A stretch of DNA of 64,000 nucleotides from Paenibacillus sp. (GTDB lineage: Bacteria > Bacillota > Bacilli > Paenibacillales > NBRC-103111), in NCBI GenBank assembly GCA_031180825.1, contig JAPSLM010000002.1, positions 310,001 to 374,000 of the forward strand, written 5' to 3'. The translations under genes and the position numbers were made by a program. The notes under the pieces are model-generated. The model saw only the letters and a list, made by a program, of their open reading frames with translations. It did not search any database and was not told the DNA's origin. Of this stretch, positions 1-8,628 are shown piece by piece. Position 1 is the first letter of the stretch, and every line of letters begins with the position of its first letter.

Positions 1-1101
1 AACGGGTTCCGCGGCGGACCGGCGTATTATATGGAGAAAGGCTTGAACAAACGCTGGATGGGCGCTTTGTTCGCAGTGCTGATCACCCTGTCTTTCGGTC
101 TCGTCTTCAACGCCGTACAGTCCAACACGATTACTATCGCGTTCAATAACTCGTTCGGCACCGACCGGTTAACTTTAGGAATTATCATCACGGTCGTCTT
201 CGCGGCGATTATTTTCGGAGGCGTGAAGCGCATTGCCAAAATGTCCGAATATATCGTGGTCGTTCTGGCGATATTATACATTGGCATCGCGATATTCATC
301 GTCTTGGCCAACATTACGAAGATGCCCGAGGTTCTTGCGTTGATTGTGAAAAGCGCGTTCGGCATCGAGCCAATCGCCGGCGGCGCAATCGGCGCCGCGC
401 TGATGAACGGGGTCAAGCGCGGCTTGTTCTCGAACGAAGCGGGGATGGGAAGCGCGCCCAATGCGGCGGCGACCGCTACGACAAGCCATCCGGTCAAGCA
501 GGGGCTGATTCAAGCGTTCGGGGTGCTTACGGATACATTGATCATCTGTACGAGCACGGCATTTATCATTTTGCTGTCCGACGCGTACAAGCAGCCGGGA
601 CTCGGCGGCATTGAGCTCACCCAAGCTGCGCTGAGCTCTCACATCGGCGGCTGGGCGTCGGCTTGCCTGGCGATTATGATTCTCCTGTTTGCGTTCAGCA
701 CGCTCATCGGCAACTATTACTACGGGGAAACGAACATCGAATTTTTGCACACGAACAAAATCTGGCTGCTGCTTTACAGAATCAGCGTGCTGGCGATGGT
801 CATCTTCGGCTCGGTGGCGAAGGTCCCGCTCGTGTGGGATTTGGCCGATTTATTCATGGGCTTTATGGTTATCGTGAACCTGATCGCGATCATGCTGCTG
901 TCCAAAAAAGCTTTTGACGCGCTGCAGGACTATATGAAGCAGAAAAAGGCCGGGTACGATCCGGTATTTTATAAAGACAGCATTGAAGGGGTGGCCGACG
1001 TCGAATGCTGGGAAAACCGTCCGCCCGCTTCCCGGAAGCCTGAAGTTCAAGCTTCGCGTTTGTCTGGTACCCCCCAAGCGCAGCAGACGGAAAACGTCTA
1101 A
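1..1101 (+). CDS. Sodium:alanine symporter (AGCS family), 5' truncated by window edge
   Basis: The reading frame is open from base 1, and the segment FRGGPAYYMEKGL just before the first internal ATG (31) is typical of the interior of AGCS transporters, so the true start lies upstream of the window. The product is a multi-pass membrane protein that in this family imports alanine or glycine with Na+. The conserved block around NEAGMGSAPNAAA (codons 145-157) is characteristic. The last ~40 residues are a hydrophilic cytoplasmic tail rich in Pro, Arg and Gln. It is followed by a strong terminator. Family assignment is secure; the substrate is inferred. Confidence 0.93.
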   Translation, partial: NGFRGGPAYYMEKGLNKRWMGALFAVLITLSFGLVFNAVQSNTITIAFNNSFGTDRLTLGIIITVVFAAIIFGGVKRIAKMSEYIVVVLAILYIGIAIFIVLANITKMPEVLALIVKSAFGIEPIAGGAIGAALMNGVKRGLFSNEAGMGSAPNAAATATTSHPVKQGLIQAFGVLTDTLIICTSTAFIILLSDAYKQPGLGGIELTQAALSSHIGGWASACLAIMILLFAFSTLIGNYYYGETNIEFLHTNKIWLLLYRISVLAMVIFGSVAKVPLVWDLADLFMGFMVIVNLIAIMLLSKKAFDALQDYMKQKKAGYDPVFYKDSIEGVADVECWENRPPASRKPEVQASRLSGTPQAQQTENV

Positions 1102-1137
1102 CAGCGCCATTGGCACGATAATGCAAAGGAACAGGAG

Positions 1138-1188
1138 AAAGACACGTATCGCCTGAGCGCCTAAGCGCAGCGCGGACGTGTCTTTTTG
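1138..1188 (+). terminator. Intrinsic terminator of the symporter gene
   Basis: Arms AAAGACACGT (1138-1147) and ACGTGTCTTT (1176-1185) pair perfectly and run into a T tract. The 15-mer GACACGTATCGCCTG at 1141 recurs exactly at 3986, inside another terminator-like hairpin. Confidence 0.85.
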
Positions 1189-1210
1189 CGGTTCCCGGGC
1201 GGAGGCTTTC

Positions 1211-1258
1211 TTGACAATAGCTTCTTGATGATATACTGTATATATGATTATATACAGT
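1211..1258 (+). promoter_or_regulatory. Promoter with a perfect palindromic operator ahead of the GntR/ABC operon
   Basis: TTGACA at 1211-1216 is a consensus -35 box; TATACT at 1232-1237 could be the -10 with a short 15-nt spacer. Overlapping it is a perfect inverted repeat, ACTGTATATA (1235-1244), TGAT, TATATACAGT (1249-1258). GntR regulators of the YtrA type repress their own operons, and such a regulator is encoded as the third gene here, so this palindrome is its likely operator (inference). Confidence 0.75.
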
Positions 1259-1286
1259 TATACACCTTCAGAGGAGTGGATATTGC

Positions 1287-1769
1287 ATGTTTGCTGAATT
1301 TCTGAAAGAATGGTCTTATCTTGCCGTCTTTGTTCTGGCGGCGCTGCCTTGGGTGGAATCGGCCTTCGTCGTGGTGCTCGGTATCGCCGTGCTCGATTTA
1401 AATCCTGTTGCCACAACGATTATGGCTTTTCTCGGGAATTGGGTTATCGTGCTGCTCGTCGTCTTCTTGTTCGACCGCTGGAACGCATGGCGCAACAAAC
1501 GCAGCGGAGGAAGCGAAAGCAAGCGAAGCCAGCGGGCCTACCGCCTGTTTGTCCGGTACGGGCTTCCCGGCCTTGCCTTTCTCGGTCCCCTTCTGATCGG
1601 GACGGAGATTGCGGCGGGCTTCGCCATGCTGTTCAAGGCGCCCCGCGGCCCCGTCCTGTTCTGGATGACGTGCTCGCTGGCGTTGTGGACGATCCTGTTT
1701 GCCGTTGCCGCCGCTTACGGCGTCGATCTCTTCGGGCTGACCCGCATGAATCAATCATCTGGAGCGTGA
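1287..1769 (+). CDS. Small multidrug export family protein
   Basis: A 160-residue integral membrane protein matching the small multi-drug export family in size and hydrophobic pattern. It has segments near residues 10-30, 35-58, 95-118 and 125-150, with a charged loop (KRSGGSESKRSQR) in the middle and a conserved-looking PWVESAF in the first loop. The ribosome site AGAGGAGTGG sits before the ATG. It is the first gene of an apparently autoregulated operon with a membrane protein, a GntR repressor and an ABC ATPase. Actual export activity is not shown by the sequence. Confidence 0.8.
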   Translation: MFAEFLKEWSYLAVFVLAALPWVESAFVVVLGIAVLDLNPVATTIMAFLGNWVIVLLVVFLFDRWNAWRNKRSGGSESKRSQRAYRLFVRYGLPGLAFLGPLLIGTEIAAGFAMLFKAPRGPVLFWMTCSLALWTILFAVAAAYGVDLFGLTRMNQSSGA

Positions 1770-2516
1770 GTGGAATTGCGTGCTGCTTGCCGGATCGCAT
1801 GGAATGAGTTAAAACATAGATATATTGCGCTGCTGGCCAACGTTCTGTTCTCGGCCTTGATCGGGTTCGTTCTGGCGCACGATATGGTGCGCGTGCTGGG
1901 GGGAGACGAGCGCGGCAGCATGCAGCCTGGCGTTTCTTTTCCCGTGGATTTATGGCTGATTGCCGTCGTTCCTGCGCTCGGCGTGCTCGCCTTCTCCAGA
2001 GAGTATATATCTTTCGGTTACTTAATGTCGGAGGAACCGTTTTTGAAGCGGCTGCGCTTTTACCGGATGTGGGCCATCCCGCTGAAGGTCGTAGCTTGGA
2101 GCCGGATGCTGTACATGCTGATGTGCCTTGGAATATCCCTGCTCGCCTGTGTTTCCGTCTTCGTCGCGTTCAGCGGCCCTGCTCTGCTTGGCCTGTTGTC
2201 CGTGGAAGAGTATGCCGCCTTTGTGCTTGTTTGGGTCGGCTATGCCTTTGCGGTGAGCGGCATCAATCCGTATCTGGAATTCGGAACGAACGGCAAAGCG
2301 ATTCTTATCGGCTCTTTTGCTGCCCTTTTCTTGATCATCGCAGGGGTCGTCATGTTCTACTTGTATTTCGGGAAATCGGTTTATTTCTGGGTGTTGGAAT
2401 TGGTGCGGGGAAATCCGCCGGCCGCCATGATCTTGTCCGTCCTTATGGCTGTTCTTGGAGTGGCGGGGTTCCAGCGGGCCTTAATTTACCGGCTTGCGCG
2501 CAAGGATCTTCCCTAG
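1770..2516 (+). CDS. ABC-type permease-like integral membrane protein
   Basis: Starts at GTG immediately after the stop of the preceding gene, so translation is probably coupled. The 248-residue product has about six hydrophobic segments and no soluble domain. Its start (IAWNELKHRYIALLANV) looks like the cytoplasmic lead-in of ABC-2 type permeases. With the ATP-binding protein encoded two genes downstream it would form an exporter of the Ytr/Bcr type, possibly for a toxic compound or cell-wall-active antibiotic. No substrate can be read from the sequence. Confidence 0.7.
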   Translation: MELRAACRIAWNELKHRYIALLANVLFSALIGFVLAHDMVRVLGGDERGSMQPGVSFPVDLWLIAVVPALGVLAFSREYISFGYLMSEEPFLKRLRFYRMWAIPLKVVAWSRMLYMLMCLGISLLACVSVFVAFSGPALLGLLSVEEYAAFVLVWVGYAFAVSGINPYLEFGTNGKAILIGSFAALFLIIAGVVMFYLYFGKSVYFWVLELVRGNPPAAMILSVLMAVLGVAGFQRALIYRLARKDLP

Positions 2517-2544
2517 ATGAATCCGCTCGCATCGGAGCGGCCGG

Positions 2545-2985
2545 ATGTTCACTGGAATTCGCAGAAAGGAGGCGGCAGCGATCCAGCTACCGATACACAT
2601 CTCAGAACACAGCCGGGAGCCGATCTATCATCAAATTGAACAGCAGCTGATCTCGTTCATCGTGAGCGGCCAGCTCAAACCGGGCACGCCGCTTCCTTCG
2701 ATCCGGTCGCTTGCCAGCGACTTGGCCTGCAGCGTCATTACGGTGAACCGGGCTTATCAAAATCTGGAGCAGCGGAAATTCATTCAGACCGTGCAAGGAA
2801 AAGGAACGTTCGTAGCGGATGTGCAGGAGGGCGAGAAGAAGCAAGTCGCCGATGCCAGTCTCCACCAAGCGTTCCGCGCGGCGATTGACATGAGCTTCCG
2901 GCTGCAGAACGATCCGGAGCAAACACGGCAAACGTTCGAGCGGATTTTGGCGGAAATGTTGAACGAAAGGAGGCGAAACGGATGA
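2545..2985 (+). CDS. GntR family regulator, YtrA subfamily
   Basis: Short GntR protein: an N-terminal winged helix (PIYHQIEQQLISFIVSGQL, then LPSIRSLASDLACS and TVNRAYQNLEQ), the wing motif QGKGTFV, and a short helical tail, as in YtrA-type repressors that lack a large effector domain. The coordinates use the first conventional codon, ATG 2545. The real start is more likely ATC 2581: a perfect AAAGGAGG (2565-2572) lies 8 nt before it and the protein would then begin QLPIHIS, the usual family start. The stop overlaps the ATPase start as ATGA. Confidence 0.85.
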   Translation: MFTGIRRKEAAAIQLPIHISEHSREPIYHQIEQQLISFIVSGQLKPGTPLPSIRSLASDLACSVITVNRAYQNLEQRKFIQTVQGKGTFVADVQEGEKKQVADASLHQAFRAAIDMSFRLQNDPEQTRQTFERILAEMLNERRRNG

Positions 2986-3863
2986 CTTCCTCAAGTCCTC
3001 TCCGGCTGGAGAGCTTCGTGAAACAGCGCGACGATTTCCGGCTGGGACCGATCGATGTCGTTCTGGAGCATGGCCTGACGTATGCGTTAGTGGGCCCGAA
3101 CGGCTCGGGCAAAACGACGCTGCTTAAGTGCCTCATGAATCTGATGAGACCGACCTCGGGGACACTGGAAATTTTCGGCCATACCTATGAGCGGGAGGAG
3201 CAGGCCATTAAGACGCAGGTCGCTTTTGTCCCTGATCCGCTGGACGGCTGCGAGCCCTTTACGATGCGGCAGATGAGGGATTTTGTCGGCAGCTGGTACC
3301 CATCGTGGGATGATGACGATTTCGCCCGGCGCGCGGCTGCTTTTCGTCTTCCGCTCGATAAGAGGTACGGCAAGATGTCGCAGGGGGATCGGAAGAAGGC
3401 GGCGCTAACGCTCGCGCTGAGTACTCATGCGCCTTTGCTGCTGCTCGATGAGCCGACGAACGGCCTGGATATCGCCAGCCGCAATCGTCTGAAGGAGATG
3501 CTCGTCGAGGATGCGGAGATGATGGAACGAACCGTCTTACTGTCGACCCATTCGGTCGAAGATATCCGGCAGTTCGCGGATTGTATTCTTTTGCTGAGAA
3601 ACGGCGCTTTGGAAGGCCCTTACGAAAAAGATGCTTTGACCGCATCGTGGCGCCGGCTTTGGCTATCCGGAGAACCGCTGCCGAGTCTGGCGGATATCCC
3701 GGGAGCGGTCGATTGGAGCGAAAGGCCGTTTCCCCAACTGGTCACCTGCGACCGGACGGCAACCTTGATGTTCTTGTCCGAAAACGGAATCCAAGTCACG
3801 AAGGAGCAGCCGCTGCTGCTGGACGAATTGTTGGATCGGCTTCTGGAAAGGAGCGCACGTTAG
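2982..3863 (+). CDS. ABC transporter ATP-binding protein
   Basis: A 293-residue ATPase with Walker A GPNGSGKTT (residues 38-46), a diverged signature MSQGDRKK in place of LSGGQ, Walker B LLLLDEPTNGLD and the H-loop STHS. A C-terminal extension of ~80 residues follows the nucleotide domain, as in YtrB-like exporters. It overlaps the GntR gene by 4 bp (ATGA), so it is translationally coupled to the repressor. It probably energises the membrane protein at 1770. The unusual signature is seen in other ATPases of this group and need not mean inactivity. Confidence 0.88.
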   Translation: MTSSSPLRLESFVKQRDDFRLGPIDVVLEHGLTYALVGPNGSGKTTLLKCLMNLMRPTSGTLEIFGHTYEREEQAIKTQVAFVPDPLDGCEPFTMRQMRDFVGSWYPSWDDDDFARRAAAFRLPLDKRYGKMSQGDRKKAALTLALSTHAPLLLLDEPTNGLDIASRNRLKEMLVEDAEMMERTVLLSTHSVEDIRQFADCILLLRNGALEGPYEKDALTASWRRLWLSGEPLPSLADIPGAVDWSERPFPQLVTCDRTATLMFLSENGIQVTKEQPLLLDELLDRLLERSAR

Positions 3864-3898
3864 GCGAATCATAATCATACGCGAATCCCGTTTTTCTA

Positions 3899-3928
3899 TT
3901 GACAATTCCCGGGGTTCGGGGGTATGAT
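3899..3928 (+). promoter_or_regulatory. Sigma-A type promoter ahead of the lyase/amidohydrolase/sugar ABC cluster
   Basis: TTGACA (3899-3904) and TATGAT (3923-3928) with an 18-nt spacer. Transcription would enter a short leader with a terminator-like hairpin before the lyase remnant. Confidence 0.6.
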
Positions 3929-3984
3929 TTCGATTAAAGCATAGTAATTTTATGGGAATAGTTAATAATCTACCGGACTACCGG

Positions 3985-4026
3985 AGACACGTATCGCCTG
4001 CTGGGCGAAATGTGTCTTTTTTATTT
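3985..4026 (+). terminator. Leader terminator or attenuator hairpin
   Basis: AGACAC (3985-3990) pairs with GTGTCT (4012-4017), with an inner CGCC/GGCG stem, followed by TTTTTTATTTTT. It lies about 55 nt behind the promoter at 3899. It may attenuate transcription, or may be leftover terminator DNA fused to the pseudogene, since its left half matches the terminator at 1141. Confidence 0.55.
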
Positions 4027-4049
4027 TTACGGACGTCCGGCGAAGGGGG

Positions 4050-5243
4050 CGCACCGTTTGGTTCAGAAGGACGAATGGCTGCAGGCGGAAGGAGACTGCT
4101 TTCCGGGCAAAACGTATGCCGAGGTCGTGCTTGAGCCCGCCTACGAGCAAGCCAAGGCGGAGCTGCTGGAGCCGATGCTCGAGGTCAATAAGGCGCATCT
4201 GCTGATGCTTCGGGAGCAGAGGCTGATCGGTCAGGAGAAGCGGAGCGCATTGCCGCCGCGCTCGAAGCCGTCGACCTGCCGAAGCTGCGGAGAGGCGCGT
4301 ATACGGGGCAGTTCGAGGATTTGTTTTTCCAAGTGGAGCATGAGCTGCGCAGCACGCCGGTGAGGCGGCGGGCAATCTGCATTTGGCCTGCAGCCGCAAT
4401 GACATGGGCATCGCGATCTACCGGCTGACGCTGCGGGCGAAGCTGCTCGAAGCGATCGAGTCGGCGCTGCGGCTCCACGACCGGCTGCTGCGCTTCGCGG
4501 GCGAGCATACGGACACGGTGATGATCGGTTACGCCCATACGCAGCAGGCGCAGCCGACGACCATGGCCCACTACGCGGCTGCCGTCTCGGATTCGCTCGG
4601 CCGGGATATCCGCCGCCTGCAAGCGGCTTACGCCAACTGCAACCGCAGCAGCATGGGCGCCGCGGCGCTCACGAGGTCCGGCTTCCCGATCAGCCGGGAA
4701 CGGATGGCCGAGCTGCTTGCGTTCGACGGGCTGATCGAGAATGCATACGATGCGGTCAGCGGCGCCGATTATATCGGCGAAACCGCGGCCGCCGTGCAGC
4801 TCGCCGCGCTCAATCCGGGGCGCTTCGTGCAGGAGCTGCTGCTCTGGAGCACGCAGGAATTCGCGGTGCTGCGCGTGGCCGCACCGTACGTGCAGATCAG
4901 CTCGATTATGCCGCAGAAGCGCAATCCCGTTTCGATCGAGCACATGCGCTCGCTCTTGTCCGGGTGCACGGACGGCGCGCAGACCGTGCTGACGATGCTG
5001 CACAATACGCCGTTCGGCGACATCGTCGCTACGGAGGACGATATACAGCCGTACGCCTGGAAAAGCCTGCATACGCTGGAATCGGTTTACCGGCTGCTCG
5101 CCTGCGTGATCGCGACGCTTCAGATCAACAAGGAAGGGCTGCGCGCCCGGGCCGAAGGCAGCTTCGCCACCGTAACGGAGCTGGCCGATACGCTCGTGCG
5201 GACGGAGCGGCTTTCGTTCCGCCCGGATCTTCCTATCCATTGA
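4050..5243 (+). pseudogene. Argininosuccinate lyase-like gene, frameshifted and 3' truncated
   Basis: Three frames each carry consecutive parts of one fumarase/ASL-superfamily protein. QKDEWLQAEGDCFPGKTYAE is in frame 2, AERIAAALEAVDLPKLRRGA in frame 1 from 4240, and LHLACSRNDMGIAIYRLTLR onward in frame 3. The signature SSIMPQKRNP (about 4900-4930) is intact, but at least two frameshifts separate it from the N-terminus. The protein ends with LSFRPDLPIH instead of continuing about 80-90 residues, so the C-terminal domain is also lost. The relatives are lyases encoded beside sugar transporters rather than in arginine operons (inference). It cannot make a whole enzyme unless the indels are sequencing errors. 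Confidence 0.85.
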
Positions 5244-5342
5244 CCGGATCGCCGGAGATGAAGCCTTGCTGCTTTTCAGAAGCGGGCGTCATCTCCTTTT
5301 TTCGTATCGCTTGTTAACCTAAAGACAGAAGGTGGAACCCCG

Positions 5343-6254
5343 ATGCTGTTCAAGGAAGACTTTCAAGTGTTCGACATTCACGCCCATTTGCCTTATCCGC
5401 TGCCGTTTATGTCCGGAAATCCGGTGATCCGAAGCCAGAATGCGCTGCGCTCCGAGCGGATGCGTCTGACATGGGATTTTCCGGAGCCCCCGGCGCAAGA
5501 GGATCCGGATGCGGCCCGGCCGCTCATCGATCGCTGGGCGGACGAATTGGACCGCTACGGCATCGGCGGAATCAATTTCCTGACCGCCTGGAGCAACGAC
5601 GATCTGGCCGAGCAGATCGGCAAATATCCCGGCCGGTTTACCGGTTTTGCCCATCATTCCATCGAGGAGCCGAATGCGGCGGAAGAGCTGCAAAGGGCCG
5701 TGGACACGCTCGGCCTGAAAGGCTACAAGCTGTTCGGCCCGCTTGTGGAAATCCCCTTTCACGATCCGAAGCTTACGCCGGTGTGGCGGTTTCTCGCCGA
5801 GCGGAAGCTGCCGGTGCTCATTCATTTCGGGCTGCTCGGCCATACCGGCGGAATCGCCTCGCACCTCAACATCAATCCGCTGGCTATATTCAATGTGGCC
5901 CGGGAGTACCCGGATATTCCGTTCATCATTCCGCACTTCGGCGCGGGCTATTTTCAAGAGCTGCTGCACATGTGCTGGAGCTGCCCGAATATATTCATCG
6001 ACACGTCCGGGTCGAACCAGTGGATGCGCTGGACGCCTTACGAGCTGAACCTGGATATGCTGTTCCGCAAATGCTACGAGCTGATCGGTCCCGAGCGGAT
6101 TATTTTCGGCACGGATTCCAGCACCTTCCCGCGGGGGTTCGTCTACCGCTACTTGCAGGATCAGGTGCGCTCCTGCCGCGAGCTGCGGATGAACGAGACG
6201 GAGATCGAGAACATTTTCGGCAACAACGCGAGAAGACTGTTGAACTTAATATAG
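5343..6254 (+). CDS. Amidohydrolase-2 family metal-dependent hydrolase
   Basis: A 303-residue TIM-barrel hydrolase. The N-terminal metal site FDIHAH (residues 10-15), LIHFG in mid-barrel, IIPHFGAGYF and the late aspartate in IIFGTDSS match the family of ACMSD and related decarboxylases or hydrolases. Ribosome site AGAAGGTGG precedes the ATG. It lies between the broken lyase gene and a sugar importer and probably acts on the imported compound or a breakdown product. The exact substrate is unknown. Confidence 0.82.
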   Translation: MLFKEDFQVFDIHAHLPYPLPFMSGNPVIRSQNALRSERMRLTWDFPEPPAQEDPDAARPLIDRWADELDRYGIGGINFLTAWSNDDLAEQIGKYPGRFTGFAHHSIEEPNAAEELQRAVDTLGLKGYKLFGPLVEIPFHDPKLTPVWRFLAERKLPVLIHFGLLGHTGGIASHLNINPLAIFNVAREYPDIPFIIPHFGAGYFQELLHMCWSCPNIFIDTSGSNQWMRWTPYELNLDMLFRKCYELIGPERIIFGTDSSTFPRGFVYRYLQDQVRSCRELRMNETEIENIFGNNARRLLNLI

Positions 6255-6275
6255 AAAAAAGGGGACAAGGAAACT

Positions 6276-7643
6276 ATGAAGAGCACTCATCGTCGGCGTT
6301 ATCGTAATACGTCTTGGAGCGCTGCCGCGCTTGCGCTTGGCTTAACTGTGGGGCTGTCCGCCTGCGGCGGAGCCAAGGCGCCGGCAGAAGACCGCCAATC
6401 CGGGGACGCGGCTCAAAAGACGGCGGAATCCGGGCAAGGGGAGAAGGTGACCATCGAGTACTGGCAGTACCAGTATCCGGCGAAGGTCGAGCTGATCGAC
6501 GCGCTGATCGACGAGTTCCAGAAGAAGCACCCGCACATTACCGTCAAGCAGACGAACTTCCCGTACGACCAGTATAACGAGAAGGTGGCGACGCTCGTGC
6601 CCGCCGGGAAGGGGCCGGATATTATTAACCTGTACTACGGGTGGCTGCCGAAATACGTCTCGTCGGGCTATTTGCAGCCGCTGCCGGAGAGCGCCTTCTC
6701 AAAGGAGCAAATTCAAAAGGAGTTTTTTCCGTTCGTCGATACGGCCAAGCTGAACGGCAAATATTACGCGATTCCGACGGCCGTGCGCACGCTTGCCTTG
6801 TTTTACAACAAGGACTTATTCGCCAAAGCGGGGCTCGATCCGGGCAAGCCGCCGGCGACTTGGACCGAGTTGGTCGACACCGCGAAGAAGCTGACGCAGC
6901 GGGACAAGAACGGGCAGTACGTCGTTGAAGGGCTGGCCTGGCAGCCGAACGCGCAGCTTCACCACTGGTACCGCGATGCGCTTGTGTACCAGGCGGGCGG
7001 CAAAGATCTCAGCGACGACCGGCGCAAAATTTTGTGGGCCGATTCCCCGGCCGGACTGGAAGCGTTCAAGTATTTAATCGACCTGTCGCTGGTGCATCAG
7101 GTCGGCACCAAGGACTTCTATAACGACGACATTACGGCCTTCAAGAAAGGCGTAGCCGCGATGAATATCGACGGATCGTTCCAGCTGGGCGGAATCAAGA
7201 AGGATGCGCCCGACCTCAAATATGCGATTGCGCCGCTTCCTTCCTACAAGGAGAAAGCGACGCAGGTGTCCTTCTGGGCCAATTCGATTACGAAGGGCGT
7301 GAAAGGCAAGAAGCTGGAGGCGGCGACCGAGTTCCTGAAGTTTCTGACCAGCAAGGAAGTGCAGGAGCAGTGGGTGGAGAAGGTCGGGGAGCTTCCGGCG
7401 AAGAGAGAGGTCGCGCTGCAGGACAAATACGCGAAGGACGAGAAGCTCGGCCCGTTCATCCAGCAGCTGCCTTATGCGCATGCGCACTTCTTCGTGGACG
7501 AGAAGCTGGAGCGCGATTACTTCGTCGAGGCGGTCGATCAAGTGGTGCTGAAGCAGGTGCCGATCGAAAAGGCGTACGACGAGCTGGTGAAGAAGACGCA
7601 GAAGCTGTTCGACGATTACTGGGCGAAGCAGGATAAAAAATAA
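6276..7643 (+). CDS. Sugar ABC transporter substrate-binding lipoprotein
   Basis: A 455-residue family-1 extracellular solute-binding protein. It has a signal peptide with lipobox LSAC-G near residue 30, then a charged linker, then the mature domain beginning VTIEYWQY. Motifs such as GPDIINLYYGWLPKYV and TFYNDDITAFKKG-type segments are typical of MalE/YcjN-like proteins. It would be anchored to the outer face of the membrane and deliver a sugar or glycoside to the two permeases encoded downstream. No ATPase gene is present; Gram-positive systems of this type often share a MsmX-like ATPase. Confidence 0.92.
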   Translation: MKSTHRRRYRNTSWSAAALALGLTVGLSACGGAKAPAEDRQSGDAAQKTAESGQGEKVTIEYWQYQYPAKVELIDALIDEFQKKHPHITVKQTNFPYDQYNEKVATLVPAGKGPDIINLYYGWLPKYVSSGYLQPLPESAFSKEQIQKEFFPFVDTAKLNGKYYAIPTAVRTLALFYNKDLFAKAGLDPGKPPATWTELVDTAKKLTQRDKNGQYVVEGLAWQPNAQLHHWYRDALVYQAGGKDLSDDRRKILWADSPAGLEAFKYLIDLSLVHQVGTKDFYNDDITAFKKGVAAMNIDGSFQLGGIKKDAPDLKYAIAPLPSYKEKATQVSFWANSITKGVKGKKLEAATEFLKFLTSKEVQEQWVEKVGELPAKREVALQDKYAKDEKLGPFIQQLPYAHAHFFVDEKLERDYFVEAVDQVVLKQVPIEKAYDELVKKTQKLFDDYWAKQDKK

Positions 7644-7684
7644 GGCGGTGCGAGCGCTGCAAGAGGGACGAGGAGGGAAAAACT

Positions 7685-8614
7685 ATGGAGCGTGCCGAAG
7701 CGCTGCCGGCCGTCAGGAGCCGGGCTCCCCAGCGGCGGGGGCTCGGCGTGAAAAAGCAGCGGTATGTGTTCGTGTACACCTGCCTGCTGGTGCCGCTGCT
7801 TTTTTTCGTCTCGATCCGCATTTTGCCGATCCTGTATTCGTTTAACGTCGGCTTCCGGGAATGGGATATGCTGTCCGAAGAGAAGCCGTTTGTCGGGCTC
7901 GGCAATTACATCGCCTTGTTTCAGGACGAAGTGTTCCTGCAAGCGCTGAAAAATACGCTCGTCTACGTGCTGGCCGGCGTGCCGGGGCAGGTCGCCGCGG
8001 GACTGGCCGTAGCGCTGCTGCTGCAGCGCATCGGCCGGCTGCGCGGCTTGTTCCGCACGATCTATTTCATCCCGTACGTCACCAGCGTGGTAGCGGTCAG
8101 CTGGGTGTTCCGCTGGATGCTGATGAAGAACGGCGTCGTCAACGGCATTCTGCTCTCGCTCGGGCTCGATCCGCAGTTGTTCCTCGGCTCGCCGTCCCAG
8201 GCGATCTATCTGGTCATCTCCGCTATGATCTGGCAGGGCGTGGGGTTTCAAATGCTCATCTTCCTGACGGGGCTGGAGGGTATCCCGCGGATGTACTACG
8301 ATGCCGCGGCCATCGACGGCGCGGGAGCGTGGCGGCGGTTCGTGTATATCACGCTGCCGCTGCTCAACCCGGTCATCGTCTTTTCCGCCGTCATCGGCAG
8401 CATTGATTATTTGCAGTCGTTCACGCAGGTGCTCAACATGACGTCCGGCGGTCCGCTCAACTCGACCGTTTCGCTCGTGCTGTACATTTACAATCTTGCG
8501 TTCAAGCACTTCAACATGGGGCAGGCGGCGGCCGCTACCGTCGTGCTCTTCGCGTTGATCTTGGTTCTGTCGCTGCTGCAGCTCAAGGTGCTAAGCAAGA
8601 AGATCGAATATTAA
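7685..8614 (+). CDS. Sugar ABC transporter permease (MalF type)
   Basis: A 309-residue permease with six predicted membrane segments. The EAA loop is recognisable as YYDAAAIDGAGAWRRFVYITLPLL, read in two parts around residues 205-230. It begins 41 bp after the binding protein, from an ATG preceded by AGGAGGG. It would pair with the MalG-type permease 14 bp downstream. Substrate not determinable. Confidence 0.92.
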   Translation: MERAEALPAVRSRAPQRRGLGVKKQRYVFVYTCLLVPLLFFVSIRILPILYSFNVGFREWDMLSEEKPFVGLGNYIALFQDEVFLQALKNTLVYVLAGVPGQVAAGLAVALLLQRIGRLRGLFRTIYFIPYVTSVVAVSWVFRWMLMKNGVVNGILLSLGLDPQLFLGSPSQAIYLVISAMIWQGVGFQMLIFLTGLEGIPRMYYDAAAIDGAGAWRRFVYITLPLLNPVIVFSAVIGSIDYLQSFTQVLNMTSGGPLNSTVSLVLYIYNLAFKHFNMGQAAAATVVLFALILVLSLLQLKVLSKKIEY

Positions 8615-8628
8615 GGAGGGGACGACCG

